Shown here piece by piece: positions 1-8,893 of a stretch of DNA of 64,000 nucleotides. The notes beneath the pieces were generated by a model. That model searched no databases. It was not told where the DNA came from and saw nothing but the letters and a program-made list of their open reading frames with translations. Position numbers and translations under genes: made by a program. Position 1 is the stretch's first letter; each line of letters starts with the position of its first letter. The stretch comes from JAEUMG01 sp963805405 (GTDB lineage: Bacteria; Pseudomonadota; Alphaproteobacteria; Rhizobiales; Aestuariivirgaceae): contig CAWDUC010000009.1 in the NCBI GenBank assembly GCA_963805405.1, positions 1-64,000 of the forward strand. The letters run 5' to 3'.

Positions 1-2
1 CG

Positions 3-683
3 GCGCTCGCGAGCGACGGGGAGAAACATGGATGGCAGGGCATATCCGTGGCTGATTTCGCCGATCTGCGTGAGACCTTGGCGAAACTCCCCGATTTGCA
101 TTTCCTCAATGCGTCCGGCGAAGGTGAGCCCGGTGCTGGGAACGGTCATGATTTCAAGAGCCTCTCCGACATCATTGGACAACATTTCGAAAGTCTGTTG
201 CCCGCGAAGGATCATACCGAGGCGAACTCCGATACTGTGGTTAAAGGCACGGCCGACCAGCAGGACGAGCCAAATTCGCACGAGCGTGATACGCCGCGCC
301 ACACGCAGCAGACCGAAGCGGATGCCCATGACAAGGGTTGGAAGCACGGTGAAGTGAAGCCCGACGGCGCCGGTCACCACTTGGACGGCATCGTTGACTT
401 CTCGAAGCTGCCGGCATTTGACGGCGCGTTGCATGACGCGCGCGCGACATTGCCTTCGCTTGCGGATTTGAAGCATGGCGATTTTGCCGGAATGGTGGAC
501 TTCAGCCACGATCTTCTGCCAGAACCGCACACGCCCGCGGCGGCGATGCTCGACCGTGGCGGCTTCAAGGGGGAAGGCTTCACGCATGCGCCTGTTCATG
601 AGCCAGTCCATGTCGCCGTCAATGATATCGTCCAGAACATGGCGCATGATGCCGAGGCCGCCGGCCATCATCACGCGCACTGA
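3..683 (+). CDS. Uncharacterised His-rich protein, C-terminal part (5' end outside window)
   Basis: The frame is open to the left edge of the window, so this is probably the C-terminal 226 codons of a longer protein; a GTG at 48 is the first start-like codon but has no convincing ribosome binding site. The visible part is hydrophilic, rich in Asp, His and Ala, without membrane segments or Cys, and ends in a short His-rich tail (GHHHAH). It contains repeated short phrases such as DFSKLPAFDGALHD and MVDFSHDLLPE, suggesting low-complexity spacer repeats. The adenylate cyclase gene starts 33 bases downstream on the same strand, so the two may be cotranscribed. I do not recognise the family. A FecR-like or surface-protein partner of the cyclase is only a guess from context. 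Confidence 0.6.
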   Translation, partial: ALASDGEKHGWQGISVADFADLRETLAKLPDLHFLNASGEGEPGAGNGHDFKSLSDIIGQHFESLLPAKDHTEANSDTVVKGTADQQDEPNSHERDTPRHTQQTEADAHDKGWKHGEVKPDGAGHHLDGIVDFSKLPAFDGALHDARATLPSLADLKHGDFAGMVDFSHDLLPEPHTPAAAMLDRGGFKGEGFTHAPVHEPVHVAVNDIVQNMAHDAEAAGHHHAH

Positions 684-716
684 ATAAGCCGGATCTGGCG
701 GTCGCGCGATTGAACG

Positions 717-2949
717 ATGCCCGGGTGGCTTGCCAGATTTCTTCGCCGTAGCGGCCTGACGGCCGGCGGTCGCGCGCTGGCACTGGCGCTGCTTGTCGGT
801 TTCCTGGTGCTGCGGGTCGGCGATCCGCAGATCGTTGAAGAACTCCGATTGCGCACCTTCGACATTTATCAGCGCCTGTCGATGCGCCCGCCCGGGCAGC
901 AGCCGGCCGTCATCATCGATATCGACGAGGCGAGCCTGCGCGAGTTCGGCCAGTGGCCTTGGCCGCGCACACTGATCGGCGATCTCATCACCAAGACTGC
1001 CCGTGCCGGTGCCGCGGCGGTCGCTTTCGACGTGATTTTCCCGGAACCCGACCGTACTTCGCCCTCGGTGATCGCCAAGCAGATGCCCGGGCTCGATGCC
1101 GAGACCAGGGCCAAGCTCGAAGGCCTCGAGAGCAATGACCAGGCGCTGGCCCGCGCCTTTGGCAAGATTCGCGCGATCGTCGCGCAATCGGGCCAGGCCA
1201 ATCCCTCGCAGGAGGGAGCCCAAAACCCGCCGAGACGCCAATGGGAGTCATGGGGCCGGACCCGACGCCATTCATCGTCAACTTTCCGGGGCTTCTGCAG
1301 AACGTTCCCGAATTGGAAGCGACGGCCGCCGGCCGCGGACTGTTCACGATCAGGCCCGACCCTGATGGGATCGTGCGCCGCGTGCCGATCATCATGAAGG
1401 CGGAGGGCCACTTCCGCCCGGCGCTGGCAATCGAATTGTTGCGCGTCGCGACCGGTTCGAACGCGATGGTGGTGAAGTCCTCGCCGAATGGGGTCGATGC
1501 GCTGGTCATCGCCGGCGTGCAAATTCCGACCGATGCCAATGGCCGGGTCTGGGTCAAGTTCAACAAGCATGATCCCAACCGCTATGTGTCGGCCGCCGCC
1601 ATATTGCGCGGCGATCCGGCGGCGTTGAAGAAATTGCAGGGCCGGCTTGCCATCATTGGTACTTCGGCGATCGGCCTTCTCGATACCAAGACGACGCCGG
1701 TCGAATCGGTGATGCCGGGAGTGGAGATCCACGCCCAGCTCATCGAGAACATCATGTCGAACCAATTGCTGTCGCGGCCGAGCTACGCGATCGGCGCCGA
1801 GCTTGTCGCGATGGTGGTGACCGCCGGTATCATCATACTCCTCGTGCCCGTGCTCGGTGCCGCCTGGGTTCTGGCGATCGGCGCGGCCATGGCTGCGATC
1901 CTGATGGGTGGTGCGTTTTATCTCTTCGAGAAATATGGCCTGCTCTTCGACGTCACATGGCCGTTGCTGACGAGCCTCACCGTCTATCTCGCCCTCGTCT
2001 TCACCAACTACTTCCGCGAGGAGGGTCGCCGCCAGCAGATCCGCAGCGCGTTCAGCCAGTACCTCTCGCCCGCCTTCGTCGAGGAACTCGCCAACAATCC
2101 GGACAAATTGAAGCTCGGCGGCGAGACCAAGGAACTCAGCATCCTGTTCATGGACGTGCGCGATTTCACCAGCATATCCGAGCGCTACAAGAAGGACCCG
2201 CAAGGCCTGACGCGCCTGATGAACCGGTTCTTGTCGCCCTTGTCGCATGAGATCGTCGCCACCAAGGGCACGATCGACAAGTATATCGGCGACAGCATCA
2301 TGGCGTTCTGGAATGCGCCGCTCGATGATGCCGAGCATGCCGCGAATTCCTGTGCGGCGGCACTCGGCATGGCCGGCGCCGTAAAGAAGCTCAATGATGA
2401 GCGCGCGCGCCGAGGAGGGCAACCCAGGACGACGATTTTCTCGAGCTCAAGATCGGCGTCGGCATCAATACCGGCCAAGGCGTCGTCGGCAATATGGGCT
2501 CCGATATCCGCTTCGATTACACGGTGCTTGGTGACAGCGTGAACCTCGCCTCGCGCGTCGAGGGCCAGACCAAGGCCTATGGTGTCACGACGATTATCGG
2601 ATCGCGCACCAATGAACTGGCGGGCGACCGCTTCGCGACCTTGCTGCTCGATCGGGTTGCGGTCAAAGGCAAGACCGAGCCCGAAAAGATCTATGCGCTG
2701 CTGGGGCCACTGGCGATGCGCGCCGAGGAAGGCTTTGACGGCTTCCGCAAGGCGCATGAGGACCTTCTCTCTGCCTATGGCGAAAAGCGCTGGGCGGACG
2801 CGCTGCGCATCTTGCAGGACTATCGCGACCGCTATCTGAAATGGGGTCTTGCCACATTGTGGTCGATCTATGAAGAACGCGTGAAGCAGTATATCGATAC
2901 GCCGCCGCCTAGTGACTGGGACGGCGTCTATCGCTTGCGGACCAAGTAG
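717..2949 (+). CDS. CHASE2-domain class III adenylate/guanylate cyclase (two frameshifts)
   Basis: Inner-membrane cyclase expected to make cAMP from ATP in response to a periplasmic signal. Read through two breaks it encodes about 740 residues: an N-terminal membrane helix (about 18-34), an extracytoplasmic CHASE2 sensor (about 35-350), three membrane helices (about 361-432), then a class III cyclase domain (about 465-630). The metal-binding aspartates are visible in FMDVRDFTS and in KYIGDSIMAFW, and the conserved VLGDSVNLASR follows in the third frame. Break one lies near 1214-1238, where one missing G after CCGCCG would restore the frame; break two lies within about 2402-2428. Both flanks read as good cyclase sequence, so I treat this as one gene with sequencing indels rather than a decayed one. 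It follows the His-rich protein and ends one base before the phosphoesterase start. Confidence 0.88.
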
Positions 2950-2950
2950 G

Positions 2951-4267
2951 ATGGGTAATACCAAACGCTATGTTGCGGCCGCGATCGGCTGTTTCTTGGC
3001 CTCTAGTATTCCGGCAGCCGCTCAGGAGAAGGCGCGCACATTTCTTCATGTTTCCGATATCCACCTCGATCCCTTCACGCCCTTTGCGGGAGGGAAGCTC
3101 GCGCATTATGGCGAGGACTCGAACTACGCGCTTCTTTCGAGCTCGCTCGCGGCGATCTCAAAGGCAGGCAGCTCCGCCGATTTCGTGATCATGACCGGCG
3201 ATCTTCTCGTCCATGACTTCGAGAAGCGCTTGACCGCCGCGCGCGGAGATCCGCCGAGCCAGCCTGGCATCGTCGATGCTGCTGTCTCGACAACCGATGT
3301 GGTGGCGGACGCCATCGCATTGGCCGTTCCCGGCAAGCCCGTCATCCTCTCGCTCGGCAATAATGATTCCGATTGCGGCGACTATCAGATCGATCCCGGC
3401 GGCCCCTATCTCGCAGCCACACGCGATCTGGTGAAGCGTCTTGCCGGCGTCGACCGTGTTGCCAGTGATTTCGACGCGACCTATCGGGCCGGCGGCTATT
3501 ACGCGATGCGTCATCCGACGGCGCCCGCCACCGACATCATCGTCCTCAACGATGTCTTGTGGTCGAGTTCCTATCGCGATGTCTGCGGCGCCAATGGCAT
3601 GGAAGCTGCCGAGGCGATGCTGAGCTGGTTCAAGAAGCAGCTTGAAACGGCGAAGGCGGCAAACCGCAAGGTGTGGATGGTCCATCACATCCCTGCCGGC
3701 ATCGATGCTTTCGCGACCGAGAAGTCGAAGGAAACGGTTTGCGCCAAAAGGGCGATGGCCTTCATGAGCGAGCCCTTCGCGACGCGGTTTCCCGAACTGC
3801 TGGCCGAATATGCGCCGGTCATCACCGCCAATCTGACGGGGCATGTGCATTTCGACGGCTATCGTCTGATACTCGACAGGAATAAGCAGGCGCTCGATGT
3901 GGAAAAGATCGCGCCCGCGATCAGCCCGATCTTCGGACAGAATCCGGGTTTCCACGTCTTCGACTACGACGCGAAGACGGGCGAGCCGACGGACTTCACG
4001 ACCGTCTATCTTGATCTCACCAAACCTGCGGCCGGTTGGCAGACCGAATACCGCTTCACCCAAGCCTACCATAAAACGCGCTTCGACGCGGATACGGTCA
4101 ACGCGATCTGGACGGCGATCGCCGCCAAGGGTCCCGAGCGTGAGACCTACGGCACCTATTACGATGTCGGCAGCGCCAAGTTCGCCGCGACATTGGACCC
4201 GGCCTTCTATTGTGCGCTGGGCGAGACGAGCCTCTCGTCATTCACCACCTGCATGTGCGAGGAATAG
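2951..4267 (+). CDS. Secreted calcineurin-like metallophosphoesterase
   Basis: A 438-residue exported phosphoesterase resembling acid-sphingomyelinase-like phosphodiesterases. The start at 2951 gives a signal peptide ending near AAAQ (residues 1-25). The dinuclear metal motifs appear in order: DIHLDP (about 36), GDLLVHD (about 84), GNNDSD (about 137), HHIP (about 245) and GHVHFDGY (about 298). Several Cys residues in the C-terminal third fit a periplasmic, disulfide-bonded enzyme. It begins one base after the cyclase stop, so cotranscription is likely. The substrate cannot be deduced; phosphodiesters such as sphingomyelin-like lipids or nucleotides are possible. The reading frame is intact. 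Confidence 0.88.
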   Translation: MGNTKRYVAAAIGCFLASSIPAAAQEKARTFLHVSDIHLDPFTPFAGGKLAHYGEDSNYALLSSSLAAISKAGSSADFVIMTGDLLVHDFEKRLTAARGDPPSQPGIVDAAVSTTDVVADAIALAVPGKPVILSLGNNDSDCGDYQIDPGGPYLAATRDLVKRLAGVDRVASDFDATYRAGGYYAMRHPTAPATDIIVLNDVLWSSSYRDVCGANGMEAAEAMLSWFKKQLETAKAANRKVWMVHHIPAGIDAFATEKSKETVCAKRAMAFMSEPFATRFPELLAEYAPVITANLTGHVHFDGYRLILDRNKQALDVEKIAPAISPIFGQNPGFHVFDYDAKTGEPTDFTTVYLDLTKPAAGWQTEYRFTQAYHKTRFDADTVNAIWTAIAAKGPERETYGTYYDVGSAKFAATLDPAFYCALGETSLSSFTTCMCEE

Positions 4268-4287
4268 CCCGCAAAGCGGAGGCGCAA

Positions 4288-5154
4288 ATGCGCATTGGAT
4301 TTATCGGCGTCGGCATGATGGGCGAGGGCGTCGTGCGCAACCTCATGAAGGGCGGTCATGAGCTTTGGCTCTATGCGCATCGCAATCGCGCCCCGCTCGA
4401 ACGCCTCGTATCGGAAGGCGCGCACGAGGCGCATTCGCTTGCCGAACTCGCCGAGCGCAGCGAGACGATCATGCTGTGCCTCACGACATCGAAAGTCGTC
4501 GCCGAGACGATCGAGTCCCTGCTGCCTTCGCTGGCGCCCGGAACGATCGTGATCGATACCGGCACATCCGATCCGGTCGAGACCAAGAAACTCGCGCATC
4601 GCCTGGGCGAACGCGGCATTGCCTTCGTCGATGCGCCGATGACCGGCGGTCCCGAACAGGCGGCCAAGGCCGCTGTCGGCGCATTGGTCGGGGCTGATCC
4701 CGAAACCTATGCGCGGATCGCACCCGTCATTTCCTGTTACGCCGCGCGTCAGCGCCGCTTCGGACCGCCGGGATCGGGCCAGGCCGCCAAGCTCGTCTCC
4801 AATTACGTGATCACCGGAATGATTGCACTTGTCTCCGAAGCCTTCGGCACCGCGCGCCAGGCGGGTATCGACTGGGGCGATCTCTATGATGTCATGCAGG
4901 CGGGCTCTGGAAATTCCGGCGTGCTCAAGAAGATGATGGAGGCGGCGCTTGCCGGTGATTTCGATGGCTACCGCTGGTCGCTTGCCAATGCCAGCAAGGA
5001 CATCTCCTACTATGCCGACCTTGCCGAAAATCTCGGCCGCCTTACGCCGTTGACCGAAGCCGTGCGGGAAGTATTCGCAGAAGCCTCCGCCCACGGACAT
5101 GGCGGCCGCAATGTCAGCCATCTGCTCGATCCGGCTGTGGACGATGTGAGCTAG
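4288..5154 (+). CDS. NAD(P)-dependent oxidoreductase, 3-hydroxyisobutyrate dehydrogenase family
   Basis: A 288-residue cytosolic beta-hydroxyacid dehydrogenase. The Rossmann motif GFIGVGMMG is at residues 4-12; the substrate loop reads DAPMTGGPEQAAKAAVG; the family catalytic Lys lies in GSGQAAKLVSN (about 168). Start at 4288 is the ATG directly before the Rossmann strand, preceded by GCGGAGG. The gene lies 20 bases after the phosphoesterase, so it probably shares a transcript. The family acts on 3-hydroxyisobutyrate, tartronate semialdehyde or 2-(hydroxymethyl)glutarate; nothing here fixes the substrate. The frame is intact, and its downstream region holds the palindromic repeats. Confidence 0.9.
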   Translation: MRIGFIGVGMMGEGVVRNLMKGGHELWLYAHRNRAPLERLVSEGAHEAHSLAELAERSETIMLCLTTSKVVAETIESLLPSLAPGTIVIDTGTSDPVETKKLAHRLGERGIAFVDAPMTGGPEQAAKAAVGALVGADPETYARIAPVISCYAARQRRFGPPGSGQAAKLVSNYVITGMIALVSEAFGTARQAGIDWGDLYDVMQAGSGNSGVLKKMMEAALAGDFDGYRWSLANASKDISYYADLAENLGRLTPLTEAVREVFAEASAHGHGGRNVSHLLDPAVDDVS

Positions 5155-5259
5155 CGTCGTTGGGTTGGGCAGGCCCGTGCTGATCCGATACGTAAGCAGC
5201 CCCCATGGCGCGAAACCCGCGGTGGCGGCCCTCGTGGGAGAAGGCGGACAACGAATTTC

Positions 5260-5374
5260 CCTCCCCCTTGTGGGGAGGGATCAAGGGTGGGGGTTGCGCT
5301 GAACGTCCAAACCCCCACCCGAAATTTGCTTCAGGCTTTGCCTCGCAAATTTCGACCTCCCCACAAGGGGGAGG
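5260..5374. repeat. Nested intergenic palindromic repeat
   Basis: A 19-base element (CCTCCCCCTTGTGGGGAGG, 5260-5278) returns as its exact reverse complement at 5356-5374. Inside are two further inverted pairs: GGGTGGGGGTT (5285-5295) with AACCCCCACCC (5310-5320), and CGAAATTTGC (5320-5329) with GCAAATTTCG (5345-5354). Together they would fold as a long branched hairpin in RNA or single-stranded DNA. Such elements are common between genes of Hyphomicrobiales. It lies just after the oxidoreductase gene and before the convergent gene at 5479. Confidence 0.8.
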
Positions 5375-5396
5375 TTGAAGGCACGCATAAAAATAC

Positions 5397-5444
5397 CCCT
5401 CGTCCTCAAGCGCGCGCGAAGGCGCGCCTCGAAGGATGAGGGGC
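5397..5444. repeat. Intergenic palindromic repeat of the CCCCTCGTCCT...AGGATGAGGGG type
   Basis: The outer arms CCCCTCGTCCT and AGGATGAGGGG are nearly complementary, and an inner arm GCGCGC faces GGCGCGCC around a short loop. This matches the general form of a dispersed alphaproteobacterial palindrome. It sits 22 bases after the previous repeat, so the whole gap 5155-5478 is essentially repeat sequence with no gene. It may act as a bidirectional transcript end between the convergent genes. Confidence 0.65.
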
Positions 5445-5478
5445 GATGAAAACAAATCTGTATACGGACGAATACGCC

Positions 5479-6207
5479 TTACGACGTGTCGTCGAGCGGC
5501 GGGTGCATGCTTCGGACCAGCCAGTGGCACTCTTTCAGGATCTCGTCGACCTCGTGCTTTGCCCGCTGGCGGTAACCTGGTGGCCTGCCTGGGCGCATGG
5601 GGCTCCAGCGCTCAGGGCGGCGCTCTTCCTTGGGACGCGCCTCCCAGCGTGCGAGCCGCATGGCGTGGCGCGGGATGTCTTGAAGCGCATCGACGACGGC
5701 CACGAGGCGGCGGACCAGGTGCTTCGCACTGACCATGCCGTCATCGACGACTTGCTGCTTTGCCTGAGCGGCGGCGATCTCAGCCTGTTTCTGCTCAAGG
5801 AATGACTCGATGGAATGGATGTGGGGCTCGCGGACCACGGCGCTTCTTCTTGAAGCGGCGTCCAATACGCTTGAGCGGATCGAACAAGTTGAAAAGTGAA
5901 GCCGCGCTTGCGTTTGGCTCTGCCTTCGTCCTTCGGCTCGGCCTTTGTCTTTGCTCGAAGTCTTTGGCTCTTGGCTGACGCCGGGCGCCTGGGCTCTGTA
6001 CTCGACCACGATGTCGCGCGCCGCTGCGATGATGAGCCTCCTGGCTGCCGATTCAGCCGTCCGCAGAATGCGGAGCACATGGCGGTGGAGTGGCTTTGCA
6101 ATCCTCTCGACGCTGCCACCTTCGGTCAGCCCGATCTCGGCGCAGAGCTTCAAGACCTCGCTCAAGAGCGGCACTCGCCAGCGTTCGATGGCAGAATTCC
6201 AGTCCAT
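5479..6207 (-). CDS. Conserved uncharacterised protein under a LexA-box promoter (compensated frameshifts)
   Basis: Encodes about 240 residues. The N-terminus (MDWNSAIERWRVPLL...) leads into a helical region with LPHRHVLRIL-like and RLIIAAARDIVV segments. Then comes a Lys/Arg-rich linker, and a C-terminus with PMRPGRPPGYR and HEVDEILKECHWL. The middle is out of frame: 5820-5890 read in the third minus frame gives NLFDPLKRIGRRFKKKRRG, which fits the family as I recall it from Hyphomicrobiales (unverified), so two compensating indels are likely at about 5890-5960 and 5815-5830. I place the start at the ATG at 6207 rather than 6216, because the promoter -10 ends only 7 bases upstream, implying a leaderless mRNA. 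The function is unknown; regulation suggests a role in the DNA damage response. Confidence 0.65.
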   Translation of the reverse strand: MDWNSAIERWRVPLLSEVLKLCAEIGLTEGGSVERIAKPLHRHVLRILRTAESAARRLIIAAARDIVVEYRAQAPGVSQEPKTSSKDKGRAEGRRQSQTQARLHFSTCSIRSSVLDAASRRSAVVREPHIHSIESFLEQKQAEIAAAQAKQQVVDDGMVSAKHLVRRLVAVVDALQDIPRHAMRLARWEARPKEERRPERWSPMRPGRPPGYRQRAKHEVDEILKECHWLVRSMHPPLDDTS

Positions 6208-6214
6208 GCGGACC

Positions 6215-6243
6215 ATCTAGAACATAAATAGAACTTACGTCAA
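6215..6243 (-). promoter_or_regulatory. Sigma70-type promoter for the uncharacterised gene
   Basis: On the minus strand: TTGACG (6243-6238), a 17-base spacer, CTAGAT (6220-6215). Transcription would begin about 7 bases further on, at or next to the ATG at 6207, which predicts a leaderless transcript. The spacer contains the LexA box. Confidence 0.6.
6220..6234 (-). promoter_or_regulatory. LexA (SOS) box
   Basis: Reads GTTC-TATTTAT-GTTC on the minus strand, an exact match to the alphaproteobacterial LexA direct repeat GTTC-N7-GTTC. It fills the spacer between -35 and -10, the ideal position for repression by LexA. Confidence 0.7.
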
Positions 6244-6312
6244 GCGTATAATGTGCGCTCGGTGCCGCCGTCGCTTTTCACGCATGCGAGGAAGAGGAAA
6301 GGAAGCTCGCGA

Positions 6313-7419
6313 TCATCCGCTGGTGGTGCGCGCGATCGTTTGCTTCATGCGCGCATCGAGCGCATCCCAATTGGCGCCGAACTTCGCCCAGCCATCGAGG
6401 CTGAAGAGATTGAAGGTCTTCTCCATTTCCTCATTGGTGCGCGGATAGCCCAGCCAATATGCGGGCGGCGTCAGATCCGAACGCGACATGAAGTCGGTCG
6501 CGACATCGAGGAATCGCTGCTGGGTCTCCTTTTCGAGCACATAGGCGAGGAAGAGATCGGCAAGCTCGCTGTGCTTAGTGCCGCGCACTTTCATGAACCA
6601 GTTGGTGTAGGAGGCCGAGCCTTCCTTCGGGATCGCGGCGGAGAATTCCGCGCCATGCTCCTTCAGGAAGCCATAGGCATCGGCTGAATACATCATGGCG
6701 ACTTCAGCTTCGCTTTGCAGCATGAGATTGGAAAGCTCGGCACCGTCCTTGTACCACTTCGCCATCTTGAGCTTCTCGAGCTCGAGGAACAGCGGTTCCA
6801 TTTCGGCGGGCGTGCCGAAGACTTCGTCGATGCCGGGCTTTGCGTCGGAAAGCAGCGCCGGCACGCAGAGATCCCAATAGAAGGCGGCGGCATCCATCGT
6901 CGTCTTGCCGCGCACTTTCTCCAGCCAGAAATTCCGCCAGCTATCGGGCGCGACGCCCGAAGCCTTCGATGTCAGCATCCACAATGAGCCGCCGCCGAAC
7001 GGAACGCCGTATTTCCTGGCATCGCCGCGCTTTTCGTCGAACCAGGGATAGACTGCGGAAAATCCCGGCATCTTGCTGCGATCGGTCTCGAGGAAGAGGT
7101 TTTCGGCAAGCCCGGTCGAGGTCGTGTATTCATCGGCAATGGTGATATCGAAGGGTGGATTGTCCTTCGGCGCGGCGACGATCTGCGCAACCATCTGATC
7201 CCATCCGCCGACCGTTTCAGCCTTCGTGCCGTAAGCGGCATTGAAAGGTTCGATGACCGCGCTGCGAAAACTCAACTCGTGATTGCCCGACCACGAAACG
7301 ACGATCAGCTCCTCGCCCGCAAAGGACTTTTGCGCGGAGGCGAGCGAGGCTCGTCCGATAAGCGCCGGAGCGGCGAGGGCGGCACCGGCTTTGAGCAAAT
7401 GGCGGCGAGACAGCGTCAT
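6313..7419 (-). CDS. Extracellular solute-binding protein of an ABC transporter
   Basis: A 368-residue periplasmic binding protein. From the ATG at 7419 it has a Tat-like leader (SRRHLLKAG, hydrophobic AALAAPALIG, cleavage near SLASAQ). The body resembles the polyamine/iron-type family 1 binding proteins (FAGEELIVVSWSGN, FEDITIADEY-like PFDITIADEY, VPFGGGSLWML). Longer open frame exists upstream to 7578, but the leader fixes the start. No permease or ATPase gene lies nearby, so its transporter partners are elsewhere. It is divergent from the aminotransferase gene, with about 150 bases between. The ligand is unknown. Confidence 0.85.
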   Translation of the reverse strand: MTLSRRHLLKAGAALAAPALIGRASLASAQKSFAGEELIVVSWSGNHELSFRSAVIEPFNAAYGTKAETVGGWDQMVAQIVAAPKDNPPFDITIADEYTTSTGLAENLFLETDRSKMPGFSAVYPWFDEKRGDARKYGVPFGGGSLWMLTSKASGVAPDSWRNFWLEKVRGKTTMDAAAFYWDLCVPALLSDAKPGIDEVFGTPAEMEPLFLELEKLKMAKWYKDGAELSNLMLQSEAEVAMMYSADAYGFLKEHGAEFSAAIPKEGSASYTNWFMKVRGTKHSELADLFLAYVLEKETQQRFLDVATDFMSRSDLTPPAYWLGYPRTNEEMEKTFNLFSLDGWAKFGANWDALDARMKQTIARTTSG

Positions 7420-7571
7420 GGGGCGTTCCTTCGGGTGAAGCGGTTTGAAGCCGAAGGCTGCCACCGGCGAAGCGTGGTGGCAAGCACCCCTTGAATCCGC
7501 GAGATTATTGCCAGACTTGCGGCAACGGCCTATGTCGCTGGGCATACGCTCGAAGGAAGGCCGGACCGCCC

Positions 7572-8741
7572 ATGTCAAACCTCAATCCCAACATCACCGC
7601 GATCGAAGAGGAAGGCGCATTCGCGGTGCTCGATCGCGCCTTGGCGCTCAAGGCCAAGGGTGCCCCGATCATCAATCTCGGGATTGGCCAGCCGGACTTC
7701 CTTCCCCCCGCGCATGTCCTCGCTGCGGCCGAGAAGGCGGCGCGCGAAGGCCCGCACGGCTATACCTCGCCGATCGGCATTCCGGCCTTGCGCGAGGCGG
7801 TGGCGGCGCATGTCGCCGCTCGTTTCAAGGTTCCGGTCTCCGCCGATGAAGTGGTCATCGTTCCCGGCGGCAAGGTGACCTTCTATTTCGCCTGCCTGCT
7901 CTTCGGCGGCCCGGGCAGCGAAATTCTCTATCCCGATCCGGGCTTCCCGCCCTATCGCGAGGCCATCCGCTCGGGCGGTGCTACCGGCGTGCCCTATCCG
8001 ATCCGCGAGGAGCGCGACTTCGGCTTCGATGCCGATGAAGTCCTGTCGCTGATCACCCCGCGCACGCGGCTCATCATCATCAACTCGCCGGCCAATCCGA
8101 CCGGCGGTGTCGTCGATGCCCGCGAGATCGAGAAGCTCGCCGAAGGCTTGCTGCGTCATCCGGGCGTTGCCGTCCTTTCGGATGAGATCTACAGCCAGTT
8201 GGTCTTTTCGGGCGCGCGCTTCGAAAGCTTTCTGAACTTCCCCGAACTGCGCGAGCGCACGATAATTCTCGACGGCTGGTCCAAGACATTCGCCATGACC
8301 GGCTGGCGTCTCGGCTTCGGCATCTGGCCGAAATCGCTTGTCGAACATGTCAGAAAGCTCATCACCGTCGATCATTCCTGCACCAATGGCGTTGCGCAAA
8401 TGGCGGGGCTCGCTGCGATCAGCGGCCCGATGGATGAGATCGAAGGCTTCCGGAAGAGTTTCGAAAAGCGCCGCAAGCTTGTCGTCGACGGCCTCAACGC
8501 ATTGCCGGGCGTTTCCTGCCGCATGCCGGGTGGCGCCTTCTACGCCTTCCCGAATATCCGCGGCACTGGCCGGCCGTCGCGCGAACTGGCGCGCGATCTG
8601 CTCGAGAAAAAACATGTCGCGCTAATTCCCGGCGAAAGCTTCGGCGCCAATGGTGCCGGTTACTTGCGCCTCTCCTATGCGGCGAGCGAAAAGGAACTTA
8701 CCGAGGCACTCGGCCGCATGCGCGACTATCTGGGCTCGTAA
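7572..8741 (+). CDS. Pyridoxal-phosphate aminotransferase, class I/II (aspartate aminotransferase-like)
   Basis: A 389-residue fold-type I aminotransferase. Seen: LGIGQPDF near residue 35, the substrate/PLP region GGKVTFYFACLLF, NSPANPTGG (about 174), the PLP-binding Lys in DGWSKTFAMTGWRLGF (about 238), and the C-terminal Arg in GYLRLSYA. The start at 7572 follows AAGGAAGG at a suitable distance. The amino donor and acceptor are not fixed by the sequence; aspartate, alanine or aromatic substrates are possible. The gene is intact and stands alone between the binding protein and malonyl-CoA synthetase. Confidence 0.88.
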   Translation: MSNLNPNITAIEEEGAFAVLDRALALKAKGAPIINLGIGQPDFLPPAHVLAAAEKAAREGPHGYTSPIGIPALREAVAAHVAARFKVPVSADEVVIVPGGKVTFYFACLLFGGPGSEILYPDPGFPPYREAIRSGGATGVPYPIREERDFGFDADEVLSLITPRTRLIIINSPANPTGGVVDAREIEKLAEGLLRHPGVAVLSDEIYSQLVFSGARFESFLNFPELRERTIILDGWSKTFAMTGWRLGFGIWPKSLVEHVRKLITVDHSCTNGVAQMAGLAAISGPMDEIEGFRKSFEKRRKLVVDGLNALPGVSCRMPGGAFYAFPNIRGTGRPSRELARDLLEKKHVALIPGESFGANGAGYLRLSYAASEKELTEALGRMRDYLGS

Positions 8742-8893
8742 AGAAAAGTGGCCATGCCGGATGCGAGGCCGAGGGGCAGTTGAAGGGGCGGCATCGGGCA
8801 TGGCCGGGCAGTCGGGGTGTTGCAGGAGAGTTTTTGGGAACGCGAGACTGCCTCCCTGCGTCTTCCTGCTTGCACATGCTGAGTGACAGCTAA

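Noticed and set aside
869..2422. Long minus-strand open frame of over 500 codons opposite the cyclase
   Set aside because: It is a shadow of a high-GC gene: no family motifs, and His/Arg/Asp-rich composition typical of antisense frames.
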